Positions 41,072 through 50,617 of a stretch of 64,000 nt of DNA are shown here, one piece after another. The notes below the pieces were generated by a model. That model worked only from the letters and a program-made list of their open reading frames with translations. It did no database searches and was not told the origin of the DNA. The stretch comes from Bin87 sp963663945 (GTDB lineage Bacteria; Chloroflexota; Dehalococcoidia; Lucifugimonadales; UBA3495). The translations under genes were made by a program, and so were the position numbers. The DNA is taken from NCBI GenBank assembly GCA_963663945.1, contig OY760687.1, forward strand, positions 3,720,001 through 3,784,000, given 5' to 3'. How positions within the stretch are numbered: position 1 is the stretch's first letter; every line of letters begins with the position of its first letter.

Positions 41072-44000
41072 TCAGTCAGAAGCCGGTGAGCCGCCCGGTT
41101 CAGGGCTGGCCTCGATGTCGGTTGCGGCGAACGTGCGCGCCTGACCCGGCTCGGCTTGAGGGCGCGCTTGGGACACTCCAAGTAACCGCAGCACGCGGCG
41201 GTAGAGGTTGGGGATGGATTCCTCGAAGAGCATGTAGACCACCGGGACCGCCACCAGGGTGAGGAAGGTGGAACTGATCAAGCCTCCAATGACGACCGTG
41301 GCCATCTCCGCGCCGACCAGCCCCGCCGATTCGCTGAGAGAAAGCGGGATCAACGCCAGGATGGTGGTGAAGGCGGTCATCAGGATGGGACGCACGCGGG
41401 TGCGGCCGGCGGACATCACTGCTTCCAGCGGTTCCAGGCCGGCGCGGCGTTGCTGGTGGACAAACGTCAGGAGCACGATGGCATTGGTCACCACGATGCC
41501 CACCAGGAGCAGGAATCCCATCAGCGCCGGCAGGCTCAACGCCCGGTCGGTGATGACCAGCGCGACCAGGGCGCCCACCACGGCCAGCGGCATGCTGAGC
41601 ACCACGATGAAGGGTATCTTCAGTGACCCCAGGGTGGCCACCATCACCAGGTACACCAGGGAAACGCCGATTACCATGGCCACGTAAACGTTGTTGAATT
41701 CTTCTCTGATGTCGCTGCGGGTGCCTCCGGAACGCACGGACACCCCCGGCGGCAAGGGTGTGGAGGCGACGATCCCGTCGATGCGATCTCCGATTGCGCC
41801 GGTGTCCCGCCCGACCAGCCGGCCGGAGATCGTTGCAGAACGGTTGCCGTCGTAGTGGGTGACCACACTGGGTCCCACGGTATGACGGGTGTCGGCGATG
41901 CTGCCCAGCGGGATGGCCCCGCCGTTGCCTGTAATGGGGAGCGTCGGGAGGTCGGCAGGATCGTCCACTGCCTCAGGGGCTCCGCGGACCACCAGGTCCA
42001 AGGTCTCGCCCCTGAGGTTTATCTCCCCGATATCGCTACCGCGCATCCAGGTGCGGATCTGGCTGGCGACGTTCGTTGAAGACAAACCATAACGTCCGGC
42101 TGCGTTGGGATCGATGGCGATCGTAAGCTCCTCCCTGCCGTCCTCGATATTGGTTTGAACGTTGCGCACGCCGGGGTCGCGTTCCACGGCCTCCTGCAGC
42201 CGGCTGGTGGCGATGCGGACATCCTCGTAGTTGGCGCCGGTGAGGGTGAGCTGCAGCCTGCTGCCCCCGCCGGGGCCCCCGGTGTCCGCAGAGACCTGGG
42301 TGGTCACACCCTCCTTTTCGGGCAGGGCGCTCCTGATCTGCTCGTCCAGATCGTCGGGCGTATCATCGCCCAGCAGGATGTTGAAGCCGGCCCGGTCGAA
42401 GGCAGCGTCGGCGGTGGAGCCGAAGTTGCGGCTGCCGGCGCCCAGGGTAACCTGGTAACTTGCGACCGCTCCTGTCGAGACAAACTCATCGAGTATGCCT
42501 TCGACGACGCTTACTTCCTCCACCAGTTGGATGGTAGAGGGATTGCCGCTGAGGTTCAGGTCAATGCGAATTCCCTCGGTAGGCCCCTGGGAGAACAGTT
42601 CGATGGGCAGCACCCGGATCAGCAGCAGGCTGGCCAGCACCACGACGATGCTGGCGACGGCGGTGATCACCCGATAGCGCAGGGCCAACCGGAGCACCGG
42701 GCTGTACAGTTTCTGGAGGTAGGTGTCGCCCCTGGGGTTGGCGGGATCGTCAACCATGTCGCCCGTGCGCAGGAACCAGGACGCCAGCACGGGAACGGCG
42801 GTCAGGGCGACCAGGGTGGACGCCAGCAGGGACACGCAGACGGTCTGGGCGAACGGGGAGAAGAACTGCCCCACCACGCCCGGCAGGAATGCCAGGGGCA
42901 CGAATACCGCCACTGTGGTGAGAGTGGACGCGACGACGGGCGGGCTGACCTCCTGGGTAGCGGCGATTACCGCCACGGCGCGGGGGCTGCCCTCCTGAAT
43001 GTGCCGGTAGATGTTCTCCAGCACCACGATGCTGTCGTCCACGATCCGGCCCACGGCGATGGCCAGGCCGGCCAGGCTCATGAAATTCAGCGTCCAGTCG
43101 AACAGGGACATGACCAGCATCGTTAACATCACGCTGAGGGGGATGGACAGCGCGATGATGATGGTGGGCCGGATGGCGTTGGCGATGCCGGCAAAAGGCC
43201 GTGGCCGCAGTTGCAGCAGGAAGAGAAATACCGCGGTCACGGCGAAGAAAAAGCCCTGAACGCCTTGGCCAAGTACCTTGCCCAGCTGTTCTTCCAGCCG
43301 GGGAGCCTGGCTTTCGATGACAGCGAATTCCAGGTCCGGAGGCAGTTGTTCTTCCAGGTCCGCCATCAACTCGTCGATGGTGTGTGTAATGTCGATGGTG
43401 TTGCCGTCCCCGGTCTTGTGGACGTTCAGGCTGACGCTGGGCTGGCCATCGGTGCGGGAAATTGTCCGGGCTTCCGGCGTGGCGACGCGCACGTCGGCGA
43501 TTTCCGACATGCGGATCGGGGTGGCGCCGCCTCCGCCGGATCGGGCGGAGCCGGGCGTTCCATCGGAACGTGAAAATCCGACGGGCAGGTTCCGTATGAC
43601 GTCCAGATCGGTGTAGCCATGGAATGCGCGGACTGCGACCGTGCCGTCCCCGGAGTTGACGCTGCCGGCGCTGACGTCCACCGAGTTGCTCTGGAGGGCC
43701 CCAATGACGTTCTGGATGGTCAATCCATAGGTATCCAGCATCGCCGGGTCAACAGTCACGATGACCTGCTCGTTGACCCCGCCTTCAACCTCCACGTCAA
43801 GCACACCCGGCACCGCCTTCAGCGGCGGCACAACCTGCCGTTCGACTATCCTGAGCAGATCGGGTATGTCACGTTGGCCCGATACGCTCAGTTCCATCAC
43901 GGGCCGTTGATTGGGAGTAAGTTCGAACACTCGCGGGTCACCGGCGGCGTCCGGAAGCCGGAGGCCGGAGACGCGACTGACGATTTCCGCCTCCGCTTCT

Positions 44001-44308
44001 TCGATATCAACCGTGTGCTCGAAACTGGCCGATACCCGCGAGTTGCTGGATCGCGATGTCGACGTCAGTTCCTTCAGTCCCTCCATGCCGATTATCAGGT
44101 CCTCGATGGGCTTGGTGACGTCCTGAGAAACCTGGTACGGCGTGCCCTGCTGGTAGGACGTGGAGACGTTGATCAATCTCAGGGTGATCTCAGGGTAAAG
44201 CTCCTGCTGCAACTGCTGGTAGGCGTAAATCCCGCCCGCCAGCACGAGGATCAGGATCATGACGGTGACCGTCCGACTTTGCAGGGCCAACTTGGTCAGA
44301 ATTATCAT
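41072..44308 (-). CDS. RND-family efflux transporter (HAE type)
   Basis: The 1078-residue protein has the RND architecture: an N-terminal helix (TVTVMILILVLAGGIYAY), two large extracytoplasmic loops, and two blocks of membrane helices. The proton-relay aspartates Asp424 and Asp425 (GRIVDDSIVVLEN) are intact. GSARSGGGGATP is a low-complexity loop. No membrane-fusion protein or outer-membrane channel gene is adjacent. GGGAG lies six bases before the ATG. The substrate is unknown. Confidence 0.93.
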   Translation of the reverse strand: MIILTKLALQSRTVTVMILILVLAGGIYAYQQLQQELYPEITLRLINVSTSYQQGTPYQVSQDVTKPIEDLIIGMEGLKELTSTSRSSNSRVSASFEHTVDIEEAEAEIVSRVSGLRLPDAAGDPRVFELTPNQRPVMELSVSGQRDIPDLLRIVERQVVPPLKAVPGVLDVEVEGGVNEQVIVTVDPAMLDTYGLTIQNVIGALQSNSVDVSAGSVNSGDGTVAVRAFHGYTDLDVIRNLPVGFSRSDGTPGSARSGGGGATPIRMSEIADVRVATPEARTISRTDGQPSVSLNVHKTGDGNTIDITHTIDELMADLEEQLPPDLEFAVIESQAPRLEEQLGKVLGQGVQGFFFAVTAVFLFLLQLRPRPFAGIANAIRPTIIIALSIPLSVMLTMLVMSLFDWTLNFMSLAGLAIAVGRIVDDSIVVLENIYRHIQEGSPRAVAVIAATQEVSPPVVASTLTTVAVFVPLAFLPGVVGQFFSPFAQTVCVSLLASTLVALTAVPVLASWFLRTGDMVDDPANPRGDTYLQKLYSPVLRLALRYRVITAVASIVVVLASLLLIRVLPIELFSQGPTEGIRIDLNLSGNPSTIQLVEEVSVVEGILDEFVSTGAVASYQVTLGAGSRNFGSTADAAFDRAGFNILLGDDTPDDLDEQIRSALPEKEGVTTQVSADTGGPGGGSRLQLTLTGANYEDVRIATSRLQEAVERDPGVRNVQTNIEDGREELTIAIDPNAAGRYGLSSTNVASQIRTWMRGSDIGEINLRGETLDLVVRGAPEAVDDPADLPTLPITGNGGAIPLGSIADTRHTVGPSVVTHYDGNRSATISGRLVGRDTGAIGDRIDGIVASTPLPPGVSVRSGGTRSDIREEFNNVYVAMVIGVSLVYLVMVATLGSLKIPFIVVLSMPLAVVGALVALVITDRALSLPALMGFLLLVGIVVTNAIVLLTFVHQQRRAGLEPLEAVMSAGRTRVRPILMTAFTTILALIPLSLSESAGLVGAEMATVVIGGLISSTFLTLVAVPVVYMLFEESIPNLYRRVLRLLGVSQARPQAEPGQARTFAATDIEASPEPGGSPASD

Positions 44309-44437
44309 TTGGGTCTCCCGACGGCAGGCTGAAACTACATAAATGAAATCAATAAAATCGTTGGATATCTGAAGAACAGTGTACGTTGGCGGTTTAGATT
44401 CGGATCTGTGCGCGCGGGCTGCGGATTACGCAGGTGT

Positions 44438-45211
44438 TCAATGCTTGCGCAACAGGGTCAGGAACTCACGGTTGCCGGCATCGCCGGTAATCGGCGACGG
44501 GATCGTGTCCAGCAGGGAGACATCGTCGCGTGATGCCAACCACCCCTGGACCCTGGCGAGAATCTCGGCGCGGAGCGCGTCGCTTCGGACGATACCGCCC
44601 TTGCCGACCTCGCCACGTCGGGCCTCGAACTGCGGCTTGATGAGCGCGATGGCGTATCCGCCCGGCTTCAGGTGCGTCAACGGCTCGGGCAACGCCATCG
44701 TGAGGGATATGAAGGACACGTCGGCGACCAGAATATCGACAGCCTCGGGCAGTTCAAACGGATACCGCGAGTTGACCTTTTCCATGCAGGTCACACGCGG
44801 GTCCTGACGCAAACGGTAGTGCAACTGGCCGTGCCCGACGTCGACGGCGTAGACGCGGGCCGCGCCCCGCTGGAGCAGGCAGTCGGTGAACCCGCCGGTG
44901 GAAGCGCCCACGTCCAGGGCGGTTATCCCGTCCAGCGGTATGCTGTGGGGTTGCGCCCAGGTGTCCAGGGCATGGGCCAGCTTGACGCCACCCCGACTGA
45001 CGTAGGGCAGCCGCTCGCGCAGTTCCAGGGGCGTGTCGGGATCCAGAAACGCGCCGGCCTTTTGCACGGGACCCGCCGGCGAGAGCACCGCACCGGCCAT
45101 GATCAGGGCTTGCGCCTGCTCCCGGCTCTCCACCAGGCCGCGCTCAACCAGCAGCAGGTCGGCGCGCTGACGCTTTAGCTTGGGCGGTTTCTGCTGCGGG
45201 GGGCCTGGCAT
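44438..45211 (-). CDS. tlyA: TlyA-family rRNA 2'-O-methyltransferase
   Basis: The 257-residue protein has an N-terminal S4-like RNA-binding domain (RADLLLVERGLVESREQAQALIMAG in outline) and a FtsJ-like methyltransferase domain with SAM motif DVGASTGGFTD (100-110). In mycobacteria TlyA methylates 16S and 23S rRNA cytidines. It starts ten bases after the enoyl-CoA hydratase stop, so the two are cotranscribed. Confidence 0.92.
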   Translation of the reverse strand: MPGPPQQKPPKLKRQRADLLLVERGLVESREQAQALIMAGAVLSPAGPVQKAGAFLDPDTPLELRERLPYVSRGGVKLAHALDTWAQPHSIPLDGITALDVGASTGGFTDCLLQRGAARVYAVDVGHGQLHYRLRQDPRVTCMEKVNSRYPFELPEAVDILVADVSFISLTMALPEPLTHLKPGGYAIALIKPQFEARRGEVGKGGIVRSDALRAEILARVQGWLASRDDVSLLDTIPSPITGDAGNREFLTLLRKH

Positions 45212-45221
45212 GGGTCAACCG

Positions 45222-46073
45222 CTACTCGCCGATGAATTGAGGCCGGCGTTTTTCCAGGAAGGCGCGAAAGCCCTCGTGGTAGTCGCGAGTGTCGAACTGG
45301 CCCAGGGGAAGTTCGGCCTCCTCCGGGGTTAGATCGAGAGACGGCTTGGCCAGCACCTGGCTCATGGTCTTCTTGTTGACCGCGTGGGATAGGGGAGCCA
45401 GGGCCGCGATGTCGTTGGCCAGCTTGTAGGTGAATTCTTCCAACTGGTCCGAGGGCACCACCTGGTTGACCAGGCCGATGCGCAGGGCTTCGTCGGCGTC
45501 CAGCAGCCGTCCCGACAGCAGGATGTACAGGGCGTTGCCCTTGCCCACGAGGTTCACCAGACCGTACATCTCGCGATGGCCGATGGTGATGCCCAGGCGG
45601 GCCACCGGTATGCCCAGGCGGCTGCCCTCGGCGGCAACGCGCAGGTCGGTGGCGACGGCGAGTTCGCAGCCGCCGCCGGCGGCGAACCCGCGGATCATCG
45701 ATATGACCGGCGTGCCGATCTCCCCTACTGTCTCCAGCAATCCGTCGACGGCGGCGTTGTAGACGCGCCCCTTGGTGGAGTCGCTGCGGTGCTGTTCGAA
45801 ATCACTGATATCCGCGCCGGCTGAGAAAGCCTCTGCTCCTCCATCCGGGCTCGGGGCGCCGGTGATCACGACGCAACGGACGTCCCGATCAGCGTCGAGG
45901 TCGCGCAACAGTGCGGTCAGCTGCACCCACATGTCCAGCGAAATGGCGTTGCGCTGGGCCGGCCGGTTGATGGTCACGGTGGCCACGGGCGGGTCCCGCC
46001 GCACGAGAATGTATCCGTTGGCGTCAACCGGCATGGCGTCGGCTGGGGTTCGTGCGGTGGCGGTATCGGTCAT
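45222..46073 (-). CDS. Enoyl-CoA hydratase/isomerase family protein
   Basis: From the ATG at 46073, with AGGAG nine bases upstream, there are 283 residues. The crotonase core is clear: INRPAQRNAISLDMW, the oxyanion-hole segments FSAGADISDF and FAAGGGCELAVATD (Glu137). The second catalytic glutamate expected in a GxPE motif is missing, since the sequence reads RLGIPVARLGITIG. The reaction may thus be an isomerase, hydrolase or another crotonase chemistry rather than hydration. Confidence 0.88.
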   Translation of the reverse strand: MTDTATARTPADAMPVDANGYILVRRDPPVATVTINRPAQRNAISLDMWVQLTALLRDLDADRDVRCVVITGAPSPDGGAEAFSAGADISDFEQHRSDSTKGRVYNAAVDGLLETVGEIGTPVISMIRGFAAGGGCELAVATDLRVAAEGSRLGIPVARLGITIGHREMYGLVNLVGKGNALYILLSGRLLDADEALRIGLVNQVVPSDQLEEFTYKLANDIAALAPLSHAVNKKTMSQVLAKPSLDLTPEEAELPLGQFDTRDYHEGFRAFLEKRRPQFIGE

Positions 46074-46258
46074 TGGTAGACGCTCCTGGAGATGTTCGGG
46101 GTGCGACGGCGCAAAAAGCCTATCGGCGCAGTGACGAGTAGTCAACAAGGGGCGGCGCCATTAGCGATCATGTTGAGATGCGTCCAGCCTCCCGGGGTCG
46201 GGTTCCGGAGACGTTCATTCGATCGCATGATGTCGACGTAATCCTGCTATCGCTAACT

Positions 46259-46285
46259 CTAATTATACGAATTACGCTAATTATA
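46259..46285. promoter_or_regulatory. Direct repeat CTAATTATA, operator candidate
   Basis: CTAATTATA occurs at 46259-46267 and 46277-46285, 18 bases apart, immediately upstream of the -35 hexamer at 46287. The spacing is nearly two helical turns. It may be an activator site or UP-element-like sequence. Confidence 0.4.
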
Positions 46286-46286
46286 G

Positions 46287-46315
46287 TTGACTTGGTGGAT
46301 GTTTACTATTACATT
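46287..46315 (+). promoter_or_regulatory. Promoter candidate for ABC binding protein 1
   Basis: TTGACT and TACATT are separated by 17 bases, downstream of an AT-rich tract. The ATG of the first binding-protein gene is 100 bases downstream. Confidence 0.55.
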
Positions 46316-46414
46316 TGGGTGGGCAATGCACCGTTCCAGCCACATCGGTACGCACGTGAGCTTTCACAGACCATCACCGGGCCAGGCGCCCGTCGCGCGT
46401 GAAGAGGAGCTACG

Positions 46415-48310
46415 ATGTCGAGATACCTGAAACCGAACCTGATTGCCAGCGCTGTCTGCAGCCTCATTTTGCTGGGGAGTTTCGCCTGCGGCGGCGCCGA
46501 GACCCCGGCCCCCACTGCGGAGCCCGCAGCGGCGCCGGCGGCAAGCGAAGCTACCACTGCTCCCGCCGCCCCGGCAGCTGCGGCCACCGTGGCGCCTGCC
46601 GCCACGTCTACCCCGCCGCCGGAAGCCACGGTTCGACCCACCAACACGCCGGCTCCCACCGCGGTGGCTCGAACTGCAGCCACGCCAGTACCCAGTGGTC
46701 CGGCAAAACACGGCGGCACTGTCAATATGTCCGCCTACGCTGACACGAAAGACTGGGACCCGCTGGGTTCTGCTTCATTGTCCAGCGTCATCTCCTACTC
46801 CCAACTGTATAACCAGTTGGTGCAGTTTGACACCACGGACACCGACGAAGTGGTTGGAGACCTGGCTGAAAGCTGGGAGATCAGTCCTGATGGCACGACC
46901 TACACCTTCAATTTGATTGATGGCGTGCAGTGGAATGATGGAATGCCGCTGACCGCGCATGACGTCGGCTACACAATGCTGCGCTATGGCAACCCCTGCA
47001 ACAGTACCGGACGTTCCGGTCTGTGGCGCAGCTATGTGGTCCCCCTTGAGGTGGCCGACCGTGAGGGTGGAGATTGTACCCCCCTCGACCCCGACGCATC
47101 GCTCCGCGTTGTCGACGACCAAACCATTGAGTTCGATTTGGCTTTCGCCTCCGGCGCTTTCATCAAGTTCCTGGCCATCGACTACGTCAAGATTCTGCCC
47201 AAGCACCTGTTGGAGCAGGGCGTCGACCTGAATCAGGCTATCAACATCATCGAGCACAACTCCGGTTCTGGCCCGTTCATCCTCGAAGACTATCAATCCG
47301 GCAACCACTACAAGGTCAACAGAAACCCAAACTACTTTAAAGATGGGCTGCCCTATTTTGACCGGATCGAGCATTACATCATTACGACTCCGGCCACCCT
47401 GCTGGCGCAGATTGACGGCGGGCAAATTGATATGGCGAACTCTCCCGGTTCGAATCTGACCGCTCCCGAAGTGTATGAGTTGGAGCGGCGCACCCAAAGC
47501 AAATACGTTGGCCATGACGTGTTGGGTGGCGCAACCCGCGGCTTCATGCTCAACATCAAGCGCGAACCCTTCAGCGATCACCGCGTCCGCCAAGCCGTCA
47601 ACCTCGCTATCGACCGGCAGAAGCACAATGCCCGGGGCTTGCACGGCGCAGGGCGGGGCCATTGCCCAATGGTTGGCATGGCTAATTCGCTGGAAGAGTG
47701 CGCGAGTTGGCCAGGCATGCGCCTCAAAGACACGCCCGGCGGCCAGGAAGACATTGCCAGAGCCCGCGAATTGATGGCCGAGGCTGGCTTTCCCGACGGC
47801 TTTGAAGCGCAGTACACCGTCCGCCAGGTGGGCACCTACGTGGACGAATGCTCCGTAATCAAGCAGGATCTTGAACAGTACCTGGGCATAACCGGCAGCA
47901 TTGAGACTTTGCCCAGCGCCGCCGGCTACGCCAAGTACGGCACCTCACGCCCGCCGGATGCCAATGGCGACTGGGAAATCAGTTGCCAGGCCGATGGAAT
48001 GGTGGTGTTGGATCCTGACGCCATTTACGGCGGCATCTTCCTCAAGGGAGGCACCCGGAACTACACCGACTGGGAAGCGCCTGAAGTCAACGCCTGGTAC
48101 GAAGCTCAGAAGGTTGAGCTTGACCCGGAAAAGCGTAGGGAAATCAACAAGGAAGCCGAAATATGGCTGCACGAGTTCTCGAACAACCACTGGGTGAGCC
48201 TCACCCTTGGCCAAAGCTTCTGGATCATGAACCGCGATATCAAAGGCTTCTCGGCTCCCCAGACCATCCAGTACGGCTTCAAACAGGAGCACCTCTGGCT
48301 GGACCGCTAG
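46415..48310 (+). CDS. ABC solute-binding lipoprotein, family 5 (paralogue 1)
   Basis: The 631-residue protein has a lipoprotein signal ending at Cys25 (GSFACGG), then about 60 residues of Ala/Pro/Thr linker, then a family 5 (oligopeptide/dipeptide/nickel) binding domain starting around YADTKDWDPLGSASLSS. It keeps the six cysteines shared by all four paralogues (NPCN, GDCTP, GHCP, EECASW, DECSVIK, SCQADG). GAGGAG lies five bases before the ATG. It is closest to paralogue 2. The ligand is unknown. Confidence 0.9.
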   Translation: MSRYLKPNLIASAVCSLILLGSFACGGAETPAPTAEPAAAPAASEATTAPAAPAAAATVAPAATSTPPPEATVRPTNTPAPTAVARTAATPVPSGPAKHGGTVNMSAYADTKDWDPLGSASLSSVISYSQLYNQLVQFDTTDTDEVVGDLAESWEISPDGTTYTFNLIDGVQWNDGMPLTAHDVGYTMLRYGNPCNSTGRSGLWRSYVVPLEVADREGGDCTPLDPDASLRVVDDQTIEFDLAFASGAFIKFLAIDYVKILPKHLLEQGVDLNQAINIIEHNSGSGPFILEDYQSGNHYKVNRNPNYFKDGLPYFDRIEHYIITTPATLLAQIDGGQIDMANSPGSNLTAPEVYELERRTQSKYVGHDVLGGATRGFMLNIKREPFSDHRVRQAVNLAIDRQKHNARGLHGAGRGHCPMVGMANSLEECASWPGMRLKDTPGGQEDIARARELMAEAGFPDGFEAQYTVRQVGTYVDECSVIKQDLEQYLGITGSIETLPSAAGYAKYGTSRPPDANGDWEISCQADGMVVLDPDAIYGGIFLKGGTRNYTDWEAPEVNAWYEAQKVELDPEKRREINKEAEIWLHEFSNNHWVSLTLGQSFWIMNRDIKGFSAPQTIQYGFKQEHLWLDR

Positions 48311-48360
48311 GCGCCACGGCGTCGGCCCGAGCCGGGTCGTGCTGACGGATATCGTCGATA

Positions 48361-48393
48361 TATTGGGGATAGTCATAATGATTGTCCCCAATA
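48361..48393 (+). terminator. Terminator-like hairpin after binding-protein gene 1
   Basis: TATTGGGGA and TCCCCAATA form a nine-base stem with a 15-base loop. The following sequence (ATTTACG) is only weakly T-rich, so termination is plausible but not certain. Confidence 0.5.
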
Positions 48394-48486
48394 ATTTACG
48401 AAACCGATAAGTGATTATTACTTGTGCTGATATTGACGTATCTCGTAGATTATTAATTCATATGTGCACGATACTGAAATGTTTTC

Positions 48487-48515
48487 TTGACATGCTATTT
48501 GCACACGACTAGGAT
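48487..48515 (+). promoter_or_regulatory. Promoter candidate for ABC binding protein 2
   Basis: A perfect TTGACA is followed after 17 bases by TAGGAT. The inferred transcript leader is about 93 bases long and contains a strong hairpin. Confidence 0.68.
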
Positions 48516-48563
48516 AGGCCGCGCTATGCCAAGCGCGTCAAAGTGCGCTCCCCAGCATGGCTG

Positions 48564-48586
48564 AACCGTCCCATATGGGGACGGTT
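48564..48586 (+). promoter_or_regulatory. Leader hairpin just before the ribosome-binding site
   Basis: AACCGTCCC and GGGACGGTT pair perfectly over nine bases around a five-base loop. The hairpin ends about ten bases before the AGGAGG that serves the second binding-protein gene. It may protect the 5' end or regulate translation. Confidence 0.5.
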
Positions 48587-48614
48587 TCGATCCAGGTAGG
48601 AGGATTTCGCGCCA

Positions 48615-50567
48615 ATGTTGTCTAAAGTCAGACCATTTATAGTTGCCACCGTGATAGCTACGGTTTTCGTCATCTCAACAGCCTGCGGTGGTGCGGAAGC
48701 GCCGGCGCCGGTAGCCCCTGCAGACACGGGAGCAGGATCCGCCGCTCCCGCCGCCCCCACTGCGGCCAGCCCGATCACCGGCGCCAACGTACCCGGCCCG
48801 GGTTCGACGGTTGCGGCGCCTGCGGCTTCCGAGGCAACCCAGCCGGCGGATGCTGCACCCGCGCCTACGTTGCCGCCTGCGGCTACGCAGCGGCCCACCA
48901 ACACCCCGGCGCCCACCGCCGTTGCGCGGACTGCGCCGACGCCTCTCCCCAGCGGCCCGCCCCAGACTGGGGGCCTGATCCGCATGGCGGCCTACGCGGA
49001 CACCAAGGACTGGGACCCGTTGGGCTCGGCCTCCACGTCCAGCGTGATTTCCTATTCCCAGTTGTACAACCAGTTGGTTCAGTTTGACACGACCAACACC
49101 AACGAGGTGGTGCCGGACCTGGTGGAAAACTGGAGCCTGAACGATGACGGCACGATCTACACCTTCCGCCTTCGTGACGACGTAACCTGGCATGACGGGA
49201 CGCCGTTCACCATCGACGACGTGCACTACACCTTCCTGCGCTACGGCAACCCCTGCAACAGCCGGGGACGTTCCGGCCTGTGGCGCACCTATACCAACCC
49301 GCTGGAGGTCGCTGACCGCGACGCCGGCGACTGCACCCTCACCAATCCGGAAGACGCGCTGCGCGTGGTGGACGACCAGACCATCGAGTTCCACCTGGCC
49401 TTCGCCTCCGGCGCGTTCATCAAGTTCCTGGCCATCGACTACGTGAAGATCCTGCCCAAGCACCTGCTGGAACAGGAAATCGACCTGAACCTGGCCGAGA
49501 ACATCATCAAGCACAACTCCGGTACCGGCCCCTTCATCCTGGAGTCCTACCAGTCGGGTAACTCCTACTTCGCCAACAAGAACCCCAACTACTTCAAGGA
49601 AGGGCGACCGTACGTCGACCGCATCGAGCATTACATCATCACCACGCCGGCGACGGCGCAGGCCCAGGTGGAAGCGCGCCAGATCGACATGGCAAATGCC
49701 GCCACCATGAACCTGACCGCGCCGGAGTACTACGCGCTGGAAACGCGCACCAACAGCGAGTACGTGGCCCACGACGTGTTCGGCGGGGCGACGCGCGGGT
49801 TGATGCTCAACATCAAGCGCGAGCCCTTCAGCGACCACCGGGTCCGGCAGGCCATCAACCTGGCCGTTGACCGCCAGAAGCACAACGCCCGCGGGCTGCA
49901 TCACGCTGGCCGCGGCCATTGCCCGATGGTGGGCATGGCCAACAGCCTGGAAGAGTGCGCCACCTGGCCCGGCATGCGCCCGAAGGACTCCCCTGAAGGG
50001 CAGCAGGACATCGCCCGCGCCCGGGAGTTGATGGCCGAGGCCGGATATCCCGACGGGTTCGAAATACAGTACACGGTTCGCCAGGTTGGAACCTACGTGG
50101 ACGAGTGTTCGGTGATCAAGCAGGACCTGGAGGACTACCTGAACATTCGCGGCGCCATCGAGGTCCTGCCCAGCGCCGCGGGATACGCCAAGTACGGCAC
50201 GTCCCGTCCCGCTGACGCCACGGGTGACTGGCAAATGAGCTGCCAGGCCGACGGCATGACCGTGCTGGACCCGGACGCCATCTGGGGCGGCATCTTCCTG
50301 AAGGGCGGCACCCGCAACTACACCGACTGGGAAGCTCCGGAAACCAACGCCTGGTTCGAGGCCCAGAAGGTCGAACTCGACCCCGAGAAGCGGCGCGAGA
50401 TCAACAAGGAGGCGGAGCGGTGGCTGCACGAATTCAGCAATAACCACTGGGTCAGCCTCACCCTCGGACAGAATTTCTGGGTCGTCCACCAGGACGTCAA
50501 GGGCTTCGTGGCTCCGCAAACCGTGCAGTACGGGTTCAAGCACGAGGACATCTGGCTGGACCGGTAG
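48615..50567 (+). CDS. ABC solute-binding lipoprotein, family 5 (paralogue 2)
   Basis: The 650-residue protein has lipobox cysteine Cys24 (ISTACGG), an extended Ala/Pro/Thr linker, and the same binding domain as paralogue 1, with long identical stretches such as IKREPFSDHRVRQA and SAAGYAKYGTSRP. AGGAGG lies 11 bases before the ATG. The gene has its own promoter. Codon use is more GC-rich than in paralogue 1, which suggests that the pair has been separate for some time. Confidence 0.9.
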   Translation: MLSKVRPFIVATVIATVFVISTACGGAEAPAPVAPADTGAGSAAPAAPTAASPITGANVPGPGSTVAAPAASEATQPADAAPAPTLPPAATQRPTNTPAPTAVARTAPTPLPSGPPQTGGLIRMAAYADTKDWDPLGSASTSSVISYSQLYNQLVQFDTTNTNEVVPDLVENWSLNDDGTIYTFRLRDDVTWHDGTPFTIDDVHYTFLRYGNPCNSRGRSGLWRTYTNPLEVADRDAGDCTLTNPEDALRVVDDQTIEFHLAFASGAFIKFLAIDYVKILPKHLLEQEIDLNLAENIIKHNSGTGPFILESYQSGNSYFANKNPNYFKEGRPYVDRIEHYIITTPATAQAQVEARQIDMANAATMNLTAPEYYALETRTNSEYVAHDVFGGATRGLMLNIKREPFSDHRVRQAINLAVDRQKHNARGLHHAGRGHCPMVGMANSLEECATWPGMRPKDSPEGQQDIARARELMAEAGYPDGFEIQYTVRQVGTYVDECSVIKQDLEDYLNIRGAIEVLPSAAGYAKYGTSRPADATGDWQMSCQADGMTVLDPDAIWGGIFLKGGTRNYTDWEAPETNAWFEAQKVELDPEKRREINKEAERWLHEFSNNHWVSLTLGQNFWVVHQDVKGFVAPQTVQYGFKHEDIWLDR

Positions 50568-50617
50568 ACCCTCTCGCCAAACCTATCCCGTAGCCACCCC
50601 TGGAGACGGAAAAACGT

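Larger units (their letters stand above)
46074..46414. other. Intergenic gap with AT-rich control region
   Basis: This 341-base gap separates the divergent enoyl-CoA hydratase and the first ABC binding-protein gene. Its middle (about 46245-46315) is strongly AT-rich compared with the surroundings. It holds two direct repeats and a promoter candidate listed separately. I see no gene in it. Confidence 0.7.
48311..48614. other. Intergenic gap between binding-protein genes 1 and 2
   Basis: This 304-base gap is AT-rich between about 48345 and 48510. It holds a terminator-like hairpin, a strong promoter and a leader hairpin, each listed separately. No coding region is seen. Confidence 0.7.

Noticed and set aside
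48311..48614. Possible riboswitch in the AT-rich gap
   Set aside because: Only simple hairpins are seen; no known aptamer consensus could be recognised.
48675..50543. Open frame of over 600 codons opposite binding-protein gene 2
   Set aside because: It mirrors a clear lipoprotein gene; composition is typical of a GC-rich antisense shadow.
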